A stretch of 64,000 bases of DNA. Source: Streptacidiphilus sp. ASG 303 (lineage in GTDB: Bacteria > Actinomycetota > Actinomycetes > Streptomycetales > Streptomycetaceae). The notes below the pieces were generated by a model. That model ran no database searches. It saw only the letters and a list, made by a program, of their open reading frames with translations, and had not been told where the DNA came from. Location: the NCBI RefSeq assembly GCF_020991365.1, contig NZ_JAJLRA010000005.1, positions 1-64,000 on the forward strand, in the 5' to 3' direction. The position numbers were made by a program, and so were the translations under genes. Positions 51,535 through 61,670 of the stretch are shown piece after piece. The number at the start of each line of letters is the position of its first letter. Positions within the stretch are counted from its first letter, which is position 1.

Positions 51535-52602
51535 ATGTCAGGACAGCGCTGCCCCGCGTGCGGTGCCGAGCGCGGCACCGGTCCCTGCGCCTGCCCGCCG
51601 GGCGCGGGCGACGCGGTCGACACGGCGGTGCTGCCGCGGATCGAGGGTCCGCCGCTGGTGCGGCCGTACGTGCAGCAGCCGGGCGGTCCGGATGCGGGCG
51701 CCGTGCCGCCGCAGGGCGCGGTACCGCCCCCCGGACCCTTCACGCCGGAACCGGCCGTGCAGGGCGCGCCGGGCGTGCAGGGGGCGCCGGGCGTGCAGGG
51801 TGCGCCGGGCGCCGCGGTCGGTGCCCAGGACGCCGGACAGGCCGGCCCGGTGGCGGTGCACCCGGCCGGGGCCGACGGACCGGCCCCGGGCGACCTGGGG
51901 ATGTTCCCGCTGGAGACCGCCGACGCCCCCGCCCACGTGCCCTACTCCCGTGCGGCCGGACGGCAGGCCGCGGACCGGCGGCGGCGCCGGCGCGGAGCGG
52001 TGGCCGTGGGCGCGGTGGCGGTGGCGGCCGTCGCGGGCACCGTCGTGGCGCTCTCCGGGGGCGGCGACGGCGGCGCGGACCGGGTCGCGGCGCCCTCCCC
52101 GTCCGCGTCCGCCCTGGTCGGCAACCCGACGCCGCTCCCCGCCTCCCCCGCCCCGAGGCGCGGCCGCCCCTCGCCCAGGGCCGTCCCCGGCGGGGCGTCG
52201 CAGACCGCAACGGCGTCGGCCCCGCCCGCGAAGGCCACCGCGAGCGCCTCCACCGCCCCGGCCGCCCCGGCCGTCTCCGTCACGGCACGGCCGGGAAGCC
52301 CCTCCGCCCCGGCACCGGGGCGGACGGCCGCCCAGAGTGCCGCCCCGTCCGGGCCGCCGGCGCCCAGCGCCTCCCCCACCGGGCCGCCCACCCTCTCGAT
52401 GGGCATGGAGGGGCCGGAGGTGGTCGACCTCCAGCAGCGGCTGGCCCGTGCCTCGACGTACCACGGGAAGCCGTCGGGCCGGTACGACGACAAGACCTTC
52501 CAGGCCGTCGCCCAGTTCCAGGTCTGGTACAGCGTGCAGGGCGACCCGCGGGGCGTGTACGGGCCCAACACGCGGCAGCGGCTGGAGATCGCCTTCCCCT
52601 GA
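51535..52602 (+). CDS. membrane protein with zinc ribbon inside and peptidoglycan-binding domain outside
   Basis: A 355-residue protein. The first 20 residues hold CPACGAERGTGPCACP, a likely zinc ribbon, followed by a proline-rich cytosolic region with three VQGAPG repeats. One transmembrane segment (about 160 to 180) follows arginines. Outside are a serine/proline linker and a C-terminal PG_binding_1 domain (LSMGMEGPEVVDLQQRLA, YDDKTFQAVAQFQ, GVYGPNTRQRLE). It would connect a cytosolic partner with the cell wall. GAGGAGG stands upstream of the ATG. Confidence 0.85.
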   Translation: MSGQRCPACGAERGTGPCACPPGAGDAVDTAVLPRIEGPPLVRPYVQQPGGPDAGAVPPQGAVPPPGPFTPEPAVQGAPGVQGAPGVQGAPGAAVGAQDAGQAGPVAVHPAGADGPAPGDLGMFPLETADAPAHVPYSRAAGRQAADRRRRRRGAVAVGAVAVAAVAGTVVALSGGGDGGADRVAAPSPSASALVGNPTPLPASPAPRRGRPSPRAVPGGASQTATASAPPAKATASASTAPAAPAVSVTARPGSPSAPAPGRTAAQSAAPSGPPAPSASPTGPPTLSMGMEGPEVVDLQQRLARASTYHGKPSGRYDDKTFQAVAQFQVWYSVQGDPRGVYGPNTRQRLEIAFP

Positions 52603-52807
52603 ACGGGCGCCGCCGCCCGCCGGCCCGCCCCCGCAGGACGCACGTACCGGCCCGCACGTACCGGTCCGCCCGCACCGTCGCCGCACCGCTCCCGGTGGGC
52701 GGAGGACCCGCGAGCCGGGGGCCTGGCACGCGAGCCGGGGGCCGGGCGCGGGAGCCGCGGGCGGGGCGCGCGGGCCGGGGGCTGCGGCACGCGGCATCCT
52801 GGACGCC

Positions 52808-53413
52808 GTGGCGATCGACGGCTTCGGCCCCCTGGAGTTCCAGCTCGTGCTGCTCCGCCGGATGGCGGACTTCCGGCCCGGCGAGGTCGAGGACGCGGTC
52901 CTGCGGCTCGGCTCCGACCGCACGGCGATGCGGGAGGCCAACCGGCGCTGGCAGGCCATGATCCGTTCCCGCGGCTTCCCGCGCGGCGACCGCCGCTACC
53001 GGGCGGTCCTCGGGCCGCCGGAGTCGGCGGGGCGGCGGCGGGTGGGCGACCTGGAGCTGCGGGTCCTGCGCTGGCCGGTGCCGCTCTGGCCGGAGCTGCG
53101 CTTCGAGGTGCTGCTGGCGCCGGGCGGAGCGGTGTTCAACGAGTGGCTGGTGCGGGCGCCCGGTACGGCCCCGCCCCCGCTGCGGACCCTGGAGGACCTG
53201 GCCCCCTGGTCCTGCACGGTCGGGGACGTGGCGGCGGCGTTCGCCCCGGCGCGGCCGATGGAGGGCACGGCGCCGGGGCGGTGGCGGCTGGCGTTCACGG
53301 CGCCGGACGCGGACGGGACGGCCCGGCGGGCGGTCGCCGACTTCACCTGGGGCCTGCTGCAGGAGGTCCGGACGGACGGCGGCCCGGCCGCCCCGGGGAC
53401 GGCTGGGCCCTGA
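52808..53413 (+). CDS. hypothetical protein, 201 residues
   Basis: A soluble protein with arginine- and tryptophan-rich sequence (LVLLRRMADFRPGEVEDAVL, AMREANRRWQAMIRSRGFP, WPELRFEVLLAPGGAVFNEW). A GTG start is chosen at the point where coding-like sequence begins; no strong ribosome binding site is seen. No known domain is recognised. Two terminator-like hairpins follow. Confidence 0.65.
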   Translation: MAIDGFGPLEFQLVLLRRMADFRPGEVEDAVLRLGSDRTAMREANRRWQAMIRSRGFPRGDRRYRAVLGPPESAGRRRVGDLELRVLRWPVPLWPELRFEVLLAPGGAVFNEWLVRAPGTAPPPLRTLEDLAPWSCTVGDVAAAFAPARPMEGTAPGRWRLAFTAPDADGTARRAVADFTWGLLQEVRTDGGPAAPGTAGP

Positions 53414-53460
53414 CCTCCCGGCGCTGACCTCCCGGCGCTGACCTCCCGGCCCGGACGGCC

Positions 53461-53489
53461 GGACCCCGGGGGTCGAACCCCCGGGGTCC
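53461..53489. terminator. hairpin between convergent genes, first of two
   Basis: GGACCCCGGGGGT pairs with ACCCCCGGGGTCC around a three-base loop, 13 perfect pairs. It probably ends transcription of the 201-residue gene. Confidence 0.75.
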
Positions 53490-53500
53490 GGTGCCCGGCC

Positions 53501-53538
53501 GCGGGCCCGCCGGGACCGCGCTGGTCCGGCGGGCCCGC
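53501..53538. terminator. hairpin between convergent genes, second of two
   Basis: GCGGGCCCGCCGGGACC pairs with GGTCCGGCGGGCCCGC with one bulged base. It lies 24 bases from the GDT1-type gene stop on the other strand and could terminate it. Confidence 0.65.
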
Positions 53539-53561
53539 GGCGGGGGCCGGTGCAGACGCGG

Positions 53562-54146
53562 TCAGCCCCGGATCGCGCCGACGATGCTGACGGCCGCCAT
53601 GACCAGCATGACCACCGCCGCCACCCGGGTGATGACCCGCAGCGGCACGTGCTTCATGAGCTTCTGGCCGCCGACGATGGCGACGCCCGCCACCGCGCAC
53701 AGCGCCAGCCAGGAGCCGAGGGCGACGGAGAGCGGGTCGGCGTAGCGGGCGGCGAGGTTGGCGGTGGTGATCTGCGTCAGGTCGCCGAACTCGGCGACCA
53801 GCACCAGCAGGAAGCCGGACCCGGCGACCTTCCAGAAGCCGGTCGACGACGGCTCCTTGGCGGCGTGGCCGTCCTCGCCCTCCTCCCGCTGGAGGAGCAG
53901 CATGGCGGCGCCGCCGAGGAAGAGGAGGCCGACCACGCCCTCGACCCAGCGGTGCGGCAGCAGCGCGAGGAGGCTGCCCGCGGCGACCGCGAGGGCGACG
54001 TGCACGGCGAAGGCGGCGGCGATGCCGGCGAAGACGTACGACGCCCGGTAGCGGGTGCCCAGGACCAGGCTGGCCAGGGCGGTCTTGTCCGGCAGTTCCG
54101 CCAGGAAGATGATGCCGAAGGTGATCGCGGCGACGGTGATGCTCAT
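53562..54146 (-). CDS. TMEM165/GDT1 family (UPF0016) cation transporter
   Basis: A 194-residue membrane protein with six hydrophobic helices in two homologous halves. Each half carries the family motif E-x-G/P-D-[K/L]-T: FLAELPDKTALA near residue 15 and VAEFGDLTQITT near residue 118, the acid residues that bind the ion. Family members export Mn2+ or Ca2+ in exchange for protons. An Mn2+ (yybP-ykoY) riboswitch in the leader supports manganese export here. The acidic/lysine loop between the halves is short and cytosolic. Confidence 0.92.
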   Translation of the reverse strand: MSITVAAITFGIIFLAELPDKTALASLVLGTRYRASYVFAGIAAAFAVHVALAVAAGSLLALLPHRWVEGVVGLLFLGGAAMLLLQREEGEDGHAAKEPSSTGFWKVAGSGFLLVLVAEFGDLTQITTANLAARYADPLSVALGSWLALCAVAGVAIVGGQKLMKHVPLRVITRVAAVVMLVMAAVSIVGAIRG

Positions 54147-54235
54147 CGGATGGGGGTCTTTCCTCGTCGGTTCGGGCTCCCGCACCGGAGGTCCCTCGGG
54201 GGTCGCTTCGGCACGGCAGCGCTGGGCGTACAGCA

Positions 54236-54362
54236 CTGCGGCCGAAGGTCTCGCCGGCACCGCCGCCGCGGACCGCGCCGCGTTCGCAGGATGCCCCGGG
54301 CGCCGGGCCGCCGCGGCGGCCAGTGTGTCGACGGTCCGGTGGAGGGCTACTCCCCTTCGATC
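54236..54362 (-). ncRNA. yybP-ykoY manganese riboswitch
   Basis: On the minus strand GGGGAGTAG (54347-54355), the invariant 5' signature, is followed by a CCC arm, and GAGACCTTCGG at 54242-54252 gives the conserved second loop and closing strand. The spacing (about 100 bases, holding a variable GC-rich arm) suits the class. It lies 90 bases before a GDT1-type gene, a known target class of this Mn2+ sensor. It would switch the exporter on when manganese is high. Confidence 0.8.
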
Positions 54363-54369
54363 GCCTCCC

Positions 54370-54375
54370 ACCCTA
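54370..54375 (-). promoter_or_regulatory. -10 box of the riboswitch transcript
   Basis: TAGGGT on the minus strand, just before the riboswitch and overlapping the 3' end of the FetB-like gene. It predicts a start a few bases before the GGGGAGTAG signature. Confidence 0.5.
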
Positions 54376-55215
54376 CCGGACCGGCGGACCGTCCCCCGGC
54401 CCGCGGGACACCAGACCCCGCCCCACCAGCTCCAGCACGACGACCACGGCGGCCGCCTCCACCGCGAGCAGCGCGACCAGGACGAGGAGCTGCACCGCGC
54501 CCGCGGCCACCGGGGAGGCCCCGCCGAGCAGCATGCCGACGAAGGCGCCCGGCAGGGTGACGAGGCCCACGGTGCGGGTCTGGTCGAGCGCGGGGACCAG
54601 GGAGGTGGCGGCGGCGGTGCGGCAGATCTCCAGCCGGGCGTCCCGGTCGGGGAGGCCCAGCGAGAGCGCGGCCTCCACCTCGCCGCGGCGCTGGGCCAGC
54701 TCGTCCAGCGCCCGGCGGCCGGAGAGCGAGGTGGCGGTGAGGGCGCCGCCGATGAGGATGCCGGCGACCGGGATGAGCGAGATGCCCCTCGCCGGGACCA
54801 GGCCGCCCCCGACGAGCAGCAGCAGGGCCGGGACGGTGCCCGCGGCGATCGGGGCCGCCGCCCACCACCAGTCGGGTCCGGCCGTCATCCGGCGGCCGGC
54901 GGTGCGCACCGCCACCGTGAACATCAGCAGGACGAAGAGCAGCGACAGCGGCAGGGAGCGGACGACCCACCCGATCACGGCGGCGACGGCGGCCAGCTGC
55001 ACGGCCGCCCGCAGCCCGGCCCGCAGCACCGCCCGGCCGTGGCCGAGCCGCCCCCAGCCCGCGACCGCGACCCCGGCCGCCAGGAGCAGCGCCACCACCG
55101 CCCCCAGGGCCGGGGTCACCGGCAGGAGCGAGGATCCGCCCGCCGCCGCCCGCACCCCGGCCCCCGGGCCCGTCGCCGCCACCACCGCCACCGCCGCCGC
55201 CGCCGCTCCTGTCAC
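54373..55215 (-). CDS. FetB-like (UPF0014) ABC permease
   Basis: A 280-residue membrane protein with about seven helices. RAGLRAAVQLAAVAAVIG near residue 65, PVAGILIGGALTATSLSGRRA near residue 148 and LVTLPGAFVGMLLGGASP near residue 220 are diagnostic of the FetB/YbbM family, the permease of an iron-linked exporter. Its usual ATPase partner FetA is not adjacent in this window, so a partner elsewhere must be assumed. It stops next to the Mn2+ riboswitch promoter. Confidence 0.88.
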   Translation of the reverse strand: MTGAAAAAVAVVAATGPGAGVRAAAGGSSLLPVTPALGAVVALLLAAGVAVAGWGRLGHGRAVLRAGLRAAVQLAAVAAVIGWVVRSLPLSLLFVLLMFTVAVRTAGRRMTAGPDWWWAAAPIAAGTVPALLLLVGGGLVPARGISLIPVAGILIGGALTATSLSGRRALDELAQRRGEVEAALSLGLPDRDARLEICRTAAATSLVPALDQTRTVGLVTLPGAFVGMLLGGASPVAAGAVQLLVLVALLAVEAAAVVVVLELVGRGLVSRGPGDGPPVR

Positions 55216-55260
55216 GGTCCCATCATGGGTCCCGGGGCACGCCCGGCCGCGGTCCGGCCC

Positions 55261-57693
<2,433 letters not shown>

Positions 57694-57752
57694 CTAGGCC
57701 CCCTCCGTCCGGAAAGCGGACGGAACGCCTCCCCCGCCACCGGAAAGGGTGG

Positions 57753-58733
57753 TCATCGGCCTCCGGAGGCATGGAACGCGGGACCCGGGGACCCGGGGTC
57801 GCGGGGTGCGGGGCCGTGGACGGCCGCCCACGCGTCGGCGACCATGGCGTCCAGGCCGGAGCGGACCGGCCGCCAGCCCAGCACGCGGCGGATGCGGACC
57901 GTGTCGGCGAGCAGCACGGGCGCCTCCCGGCGGGGCGGCAGCCGCCTCACCGGTACCGGCAGCCCGGTCACCCGCTCGACGGCGGCGACCACGTCCGCGA
58001 CCGAGGCGGCGGTGGCGCCGACGTTGCACACCTCGGCGCGGCCGGGGCGGCAGGCCGCGAGGGCCGCCGCGCAGGCCCGGGCCACGTCGGCGACGTGGAC
58101 GAAGTCCCGGACGGCGGCGCCCTCCCCGGGCACCTCCAGGCGGTCGGCGCGGCCGGCGGCGACCGCCAGCGCGCGGGGGACGACCCGGCTGCCGTCGCCG
58201 TCGCCGCGCCCGGCGACGGCGCCCGAGACGTTGAACGTCCGCAGCACCACCGCGCCCGCGCGGCCGTCCGCGACGGCGTCGCGCACGGCCTGCTCGGCCT
58301 CGGCCTTGGAGGCGCCGTACGGGCTGTCGGGGCGCAGCGGGGCGTCCTCCGCCACCGGCTGCCGGTCGGGGGTGCCGTAGACGGCGGCGGTGGAGGCGAG
58401 GACCAGCCGCAGCGGGCCGTCGGCGGCGGCCAGCAGGGCCCGGGTGCCGCCGGCGTTGACGGCGCGGTAGTCGGCGGGCCGTTCGAAGGACTCGCGGACC
58501 CGGGTGAGGGCCGCGAGGTGGCAGACGGCGTCCACGCCGCGCAGCGCGCGGCGCAGGGCGTCCGCGTCCCGCACGTCGGCGTGGACGGTGCGGGCGGCGG
58601 GGAGCGGCGGGAGGGCGGTGCCGGGCGGACGGCCCGTCAGGGCGACCACCTCGTACCCGTCCTCGGCGAGCCGGTGGACCACCGCCGAGCCGACGAATCC
58701 GTACGCCCCCGTGACCAGTACCGAACCGCCCAC
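57753..58733 (-). CDS. NAD-dependent epimerase/dehydratase (extended SDR)
   Basis: A 326-residue Rossmann enzyme. LVTGAYGFVGSAVVHRL at the start binds NAD(P), STAAVYG and PYGASKAEAE carry the catalytic serine/threonine and YxxxK pair, and RTFNVSGAVAGRGDG and FVHVADVARA are typical of UDP-glucose 4-epimerase-like sugar enzymes. The substrate is probably a nucleotide sugar. It lies between geoA and a divergent M4 protease gene. Confidence 0.88.
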   Translation of the reverse strand: MGGSVLVTGAYGFVGSAVVHRLAEDGYEVVALTGRPPGTALPPLPAARTVHADVRDADALRRALRGVDAVCHLAALTRVRESFERPADYRAVNAGGTRALLAAADGPLRLVLASTAAVYGTPDRQPVAEDAPLRPDSPYGASKAEAEQAVRDAVADGRAGAVVLRTFNVSGAVAGRGDGDGSRVVPRALAVAAGRADRLEVPGEGAAVRDFVHVADVARACAAALAACRPGRAEVCNVGATAASVADVVAAVERVTGLPVPVRRLPPRREAPVLLADTVRIRRVLGWRPVRSGLDAMVADAWAAVHGPAPRDPGSPGPAFHASGGR

Positions 58734-58917
58734 CGCAACCCCCCGGCCGCTCCGCTCCGACGGGGCCCATCATGCCGTTCGGGGCGGGCCGCCGGGGCCG
58801 TCCGGACGGCCGGACGGCCGGGCGGCGCGGGAATGTGGGAGCGCGGGGGTCGCGGGCCGCCCGTGGCGGCGCCGGCCGCCCCCGCCGCACCCGCCCGTCG
58901 GGGTGGGCGACGCACTC

Positions 58918-58946
58918 TGGACACCGCAGTGTCATGAACACATAAT
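58918..58946 (+). promoter_or_regulatory. promoter of the M4 protease gene
   Basis: TGGACA at 58918 and CATAAT at 58941 are separated by exactly 17 bases. The patch TGAACACATAATCC is clearly AT-richer than its surroundings. The start codon follows 104 bases later. Confidence 0.65.
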
Positions 58947-59049
58947 CCTTGCCCAGCCCCATCCGCTCCACCCGCGCGACCCGTGACGGAACACCGCACG
59001 GGTGCTGCCTTGCATGCCCGCCCGGGCCCGCAGCCAACCGAGGAGCACG

Positions 59050-60696
59050 ATGCAGCCCACCACCCGGCTCACCGCCACCGCGATATCCGCAGCGGTCACC
59101 ACCGCCGCCGTCACCGCCGCGCTGCTGCCCACGGCGGCCACCGCCGCCGCGGCCGGCCGGCCGCACCCCTCCCGGGCCACCGCCGTGGCCGGGGCCGACG
59201 CCGCCGTCGCCGCCCACGCCCGCGCCCTCGGCGTCACCGCGGCCCAGGGCCGGACCGTGCGGGACGTCGTCGTCGACGCGGACGGCGCCCAGCACGTGCG
59301 CTACGACCGCACCTACCGCGGCCTGCCGGTGCTCGGCGGCGACCTCGTGGTGCACCTGGCCCCCGGCGGGGCGTACGCGGGCGCCGACCGGGCCGCCCGC
59401 TCCGACCTGGCCGTCCCGACGACCACGCCGGCCGTGGCGCCCTCCCGCGCCGCCGACGGCGCGGTGGCCTCGCTGCGCGCCGCCGAGCGGGGCCGGGCGC
59501 TGCGGCAGGCCAAGGCGAGGCCGGAACTGGTGGTGGACGCCCTGCACGGCGCGCCGCGCCTGGCCTGGCGGACGACCGCCGTGGGGCTGGACAGCCTGGG
59601 CAACCCCGCCGCCCGGGTGGTGCTCACCGACGCCCGCACCGGCGCCCGCATCGACGCCTGGGACGCCCTGGAGACCGCGGCGGGCGACGGCGCGTCCCTC
59701 TACAGCGGCACCGTGCCGCTGGAGACCACGCTCTCCGGCAGCAGCTACCAGCTGAAGGACGCCACCCGCGGCAACACCTACACCGGCGACGCGGCGGGCA
59801 AGACCGACAGCTGCTTCTTCGGCATCTGCTTCTCCCGGGCCCCCGCCACCGTCTTCACCGACGCCGACAACCACTGGGGCACCGGCACCACCGCCGACCG
59901 CGCCAGCGCCGCCGTCGACGCCCAGTACGGCACCGACGAGACCTGGGACTACTACAAGAACGTCCACGGCCGCAGCGGCATCGCGGGCGACGGCAAGGGC
60001 TCCTACAACCGCGTCCACTACGGCAGCGCGTACAACAACGCGTTCTGGGACGACAGCTGCTTCTGCATGACCTACGGCGACGGCGACGGCACCACCTTCG
60101 GGCCGCTGGTCGCCCTCGACGTGGCCGGGCACGAGATGTCCCACGGCGTCACCTCGCGCACCGCCAAGCTCACCTACTCCGGCGAGTCGGGCGGCCTCAA
60201 CGAGGCCACCTCCGACATCTTCGGCACGCTGGTGGAGTGGTACGCCGCCAACTCCTCCGACAGCGGCGACTACCTGATCGGCGAGCGGATCGTGAAGTCC
60301 GGCTTCGGCAAGGCCGCGCTGCGCTTCATGGACAAGCCCTCCAAGGACGGCAAGTCCGCCGACTGCTGGTCGTCGGGCGTGGGGAACCTCGACGTCCACT
60401 ACTCCTCCGGCGTCGCCAACCACTTCGCCTACCTGCTGGCCGAGGGCAGCGGGGCGAAGACCGTCAACGGCGTCGCCTACGACAGCCCCACCTGCAACGG
60501 CTCCACCGTCACCGGCATCGGCCGCGACCGGCTGGGGAAGATCTGGTACCGGGCGCTGACGGTCTACATGACCTCGAGCACGAACTACGCGGGCGCCCGC
60601 ACCGCGAGCCTCAAGGCCGCCACCGACCTCTACGGGGCGGGCAGCGCGGAGTACAACGCGGTCGCCGCGGCCTGGTCCGCGGTGGGTGTGAACTGA
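59050..60696 (+). CDS. secreted M4 (thermolysin-type) metalloprotease
   Basis: A 548-residue extracellular zinc endopeptidase. A signal peptide (to about residue 35) and a propeptide with FTP-like features (RTYRGLPVLGGDLVVHL) are followed by the mature enzyme. The zinc site is HEMSH at residues 361 to 365 with the third ligand E385 in LNEATSD. NNAFWDDS and YSSGVANHFAYLL (with the catalytic histidine nearby) complete the active site. Cysteine pairs (CFFGIC, CFC, CWSS, TCNG) suggest disulfides. The ATG at 59050 has GAGGAG upstream; a longer frame exists but lacks it. Confidence 0.95.
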   Translation: MQPTTRLTATAISAAVTTAAVTAALLPTAATAAAAGRPHPSRATAVAGADAAVAAHARALGVTAAQGRTVRDVVVDADGAQHVRYDRTYRGLPVLGGDLVVHLAPGGAYAGADRAARSDLAVPTTTPAVAPSRAADGAVASLRAAERGRALRQAKARPELVVDALHGAPRLAWRTTAVGLDSLGNPAARVVLTDARTGARIDAWDALETAAGDGASLYSGTVPLETTLSGSSYQLKDATRGNTYTGDAAGKTDSCFFGICFSRAPATVFTDADNHWGTGTTADRASAAVDAQYGTDETWDYYKNVHGRSGIAGDGKGSYNRVHYGSAYNNAFWDDSCFCMTYGDGDGTTFGPLVALDVAGHEMSHGVTSRTAKLTYSGESGGLNEATSDIFGTLVEWYAANSSDSGDYLIGERIVKSGFGKAALRFMDKPSKDGKSADCWSSGVGNLDVHYSSGVANHFAYLLAEGSGAKTVNGVAYDSPTCNGSTVTGIGRDRLGKIWYRALTVYMTSSTNYAGARTASLKAATDLYGAGSAEYNAVAAAWSAVGVN

Positions 60697-60715
60697 GCAC
60701 TCGTCAGCAGTGAGG

Positions 60716-60742
60716 CGGGCCCGGGGCGTTGCCCCGGGCCCG
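60716..60742 (+). terminator. terminator after the M4 protease gene
   Basis: CGGGCCCGGGGC and its complement form 12 perfect pairs around a three-base loop, followed by TCCTGTT. Confidence 0.85.
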
Positions 60743-60869
60743 TCCTGTTCACGCCAAATCCACGGTCGGGATTCCGTTTGTGTGGGTGTCGCAGGGGCGT
60801 TCGGGGTACCGTGCCGTCGGCAGCGGGGGCGGCGGCGCCTCCGGACGACCGGCGAGTGGAGTGGCGTCA

Positions 60870-61670
60870 GTGGACCGTCCGACCTGGGCACCGCAGGGCA
60901 TCGACCTCACCAGGGCCAGCGCGGCCCGGATGTACGACTTCTTCCTCGGCGGGTCGCACAACTTCGAGGTCGACCGCGAGGCCGGACGCCGGGCCCTGGA
61001 GATCCTGCCGGACCTGCCGAAGATCATGCAGGCCAACCGGGCCTTCATCCGCGACGCGGTGCGGCACGCGGCGGCGTCCGGCGTCACCCAGTTCCTCGAC
61101 ATCGGCTCCGGCATCCCGACCTTCGGCAACGTCCACGAGATCGCCCTGGAGGCCTCCCCGGACTCCCGGGTGGTCTACGTCGACCACGACCCGGTGGCCG
61201 TCGCCCACAGCCAGGCGCTGCTCGCCGACGTGCCGCAGGCCGACGTGGTCGAGGCGGACCTGCTGCGGCCCAAGGAGATCCTCTCCCGGGTCCAGGAGGG
61301 CGGCCTGCTCGACCTCGACCGGCCGGTGGCCCTCCTGCTGGTCGCGGTGCTGCACTTCGTGGAGGAGTCCGCGGACCCGTACGCGCTGGTGGCGGAGTTG
61401 CGCGACGCGCTGGCACCGGGCAGCGTCCTGGTGCTCTCCCACGCCAGCCAGGACACCCGGCCGGAGGAGTCGGCCCGCATCGAGGAGCTGTACGCGCGCG
61501 CCGGCACCCCGTTCGTGATGCGGACCCGGCCCCAGGTGGAGCGCTTCTTCGAGGGCTTCACGCCGGACCCCGGCGTGATGCTGATCGCCGAGTGGGGCGA
61601 CAACGCCCAGGCCGCCGGCGACGACCCGGGCCGCTTCAGCGGGTACGTGGGAGTGGGACGCAAGCCGTGA
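60870..61670 (+). CDS. SAM-dependent methyltransferase, DUF574/Methyltransf_19
   Basis: A 266-residue protein of a family greatly expanded in streptomycetes. It begins RPTWAPQGIDLTRASAARMYDFFLGGSHNF, the family hallmark in parts, with LDIGSGIPTFGNVHEI near residue 74 as the SAM site and VVYVDHDPVAVAHS after it. The role is unknown. The GTG at 60870 has GGAG eight bases upstream. Its stop overlaps the start of the GGDEF-EAL gene, so the two are translationally coupled. Confidence 0.9.
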   Translation: MDRPTWAPQGIDLTRASAARMYDFFLGGSHNFEVDREAGRRALEILPDLPKIMQANRAFIRDAVRHAAASGVTQFLDIGSGIPTFGNVHEIALEASPDSRVVYVDHDPVAVAHSQALLADVPQADVVEADLLRPKEILSRVQEGGLLDLDRPVALLLVAVLHFVEESADPYALVAELRDALAPGSVLVLSHASQDTRPEESARIEELYARAGTPFVMRTRPQVERFFEGFTPDPGVMLIAEWGDNAQAAGDDPGRFSGYVGVGRKP

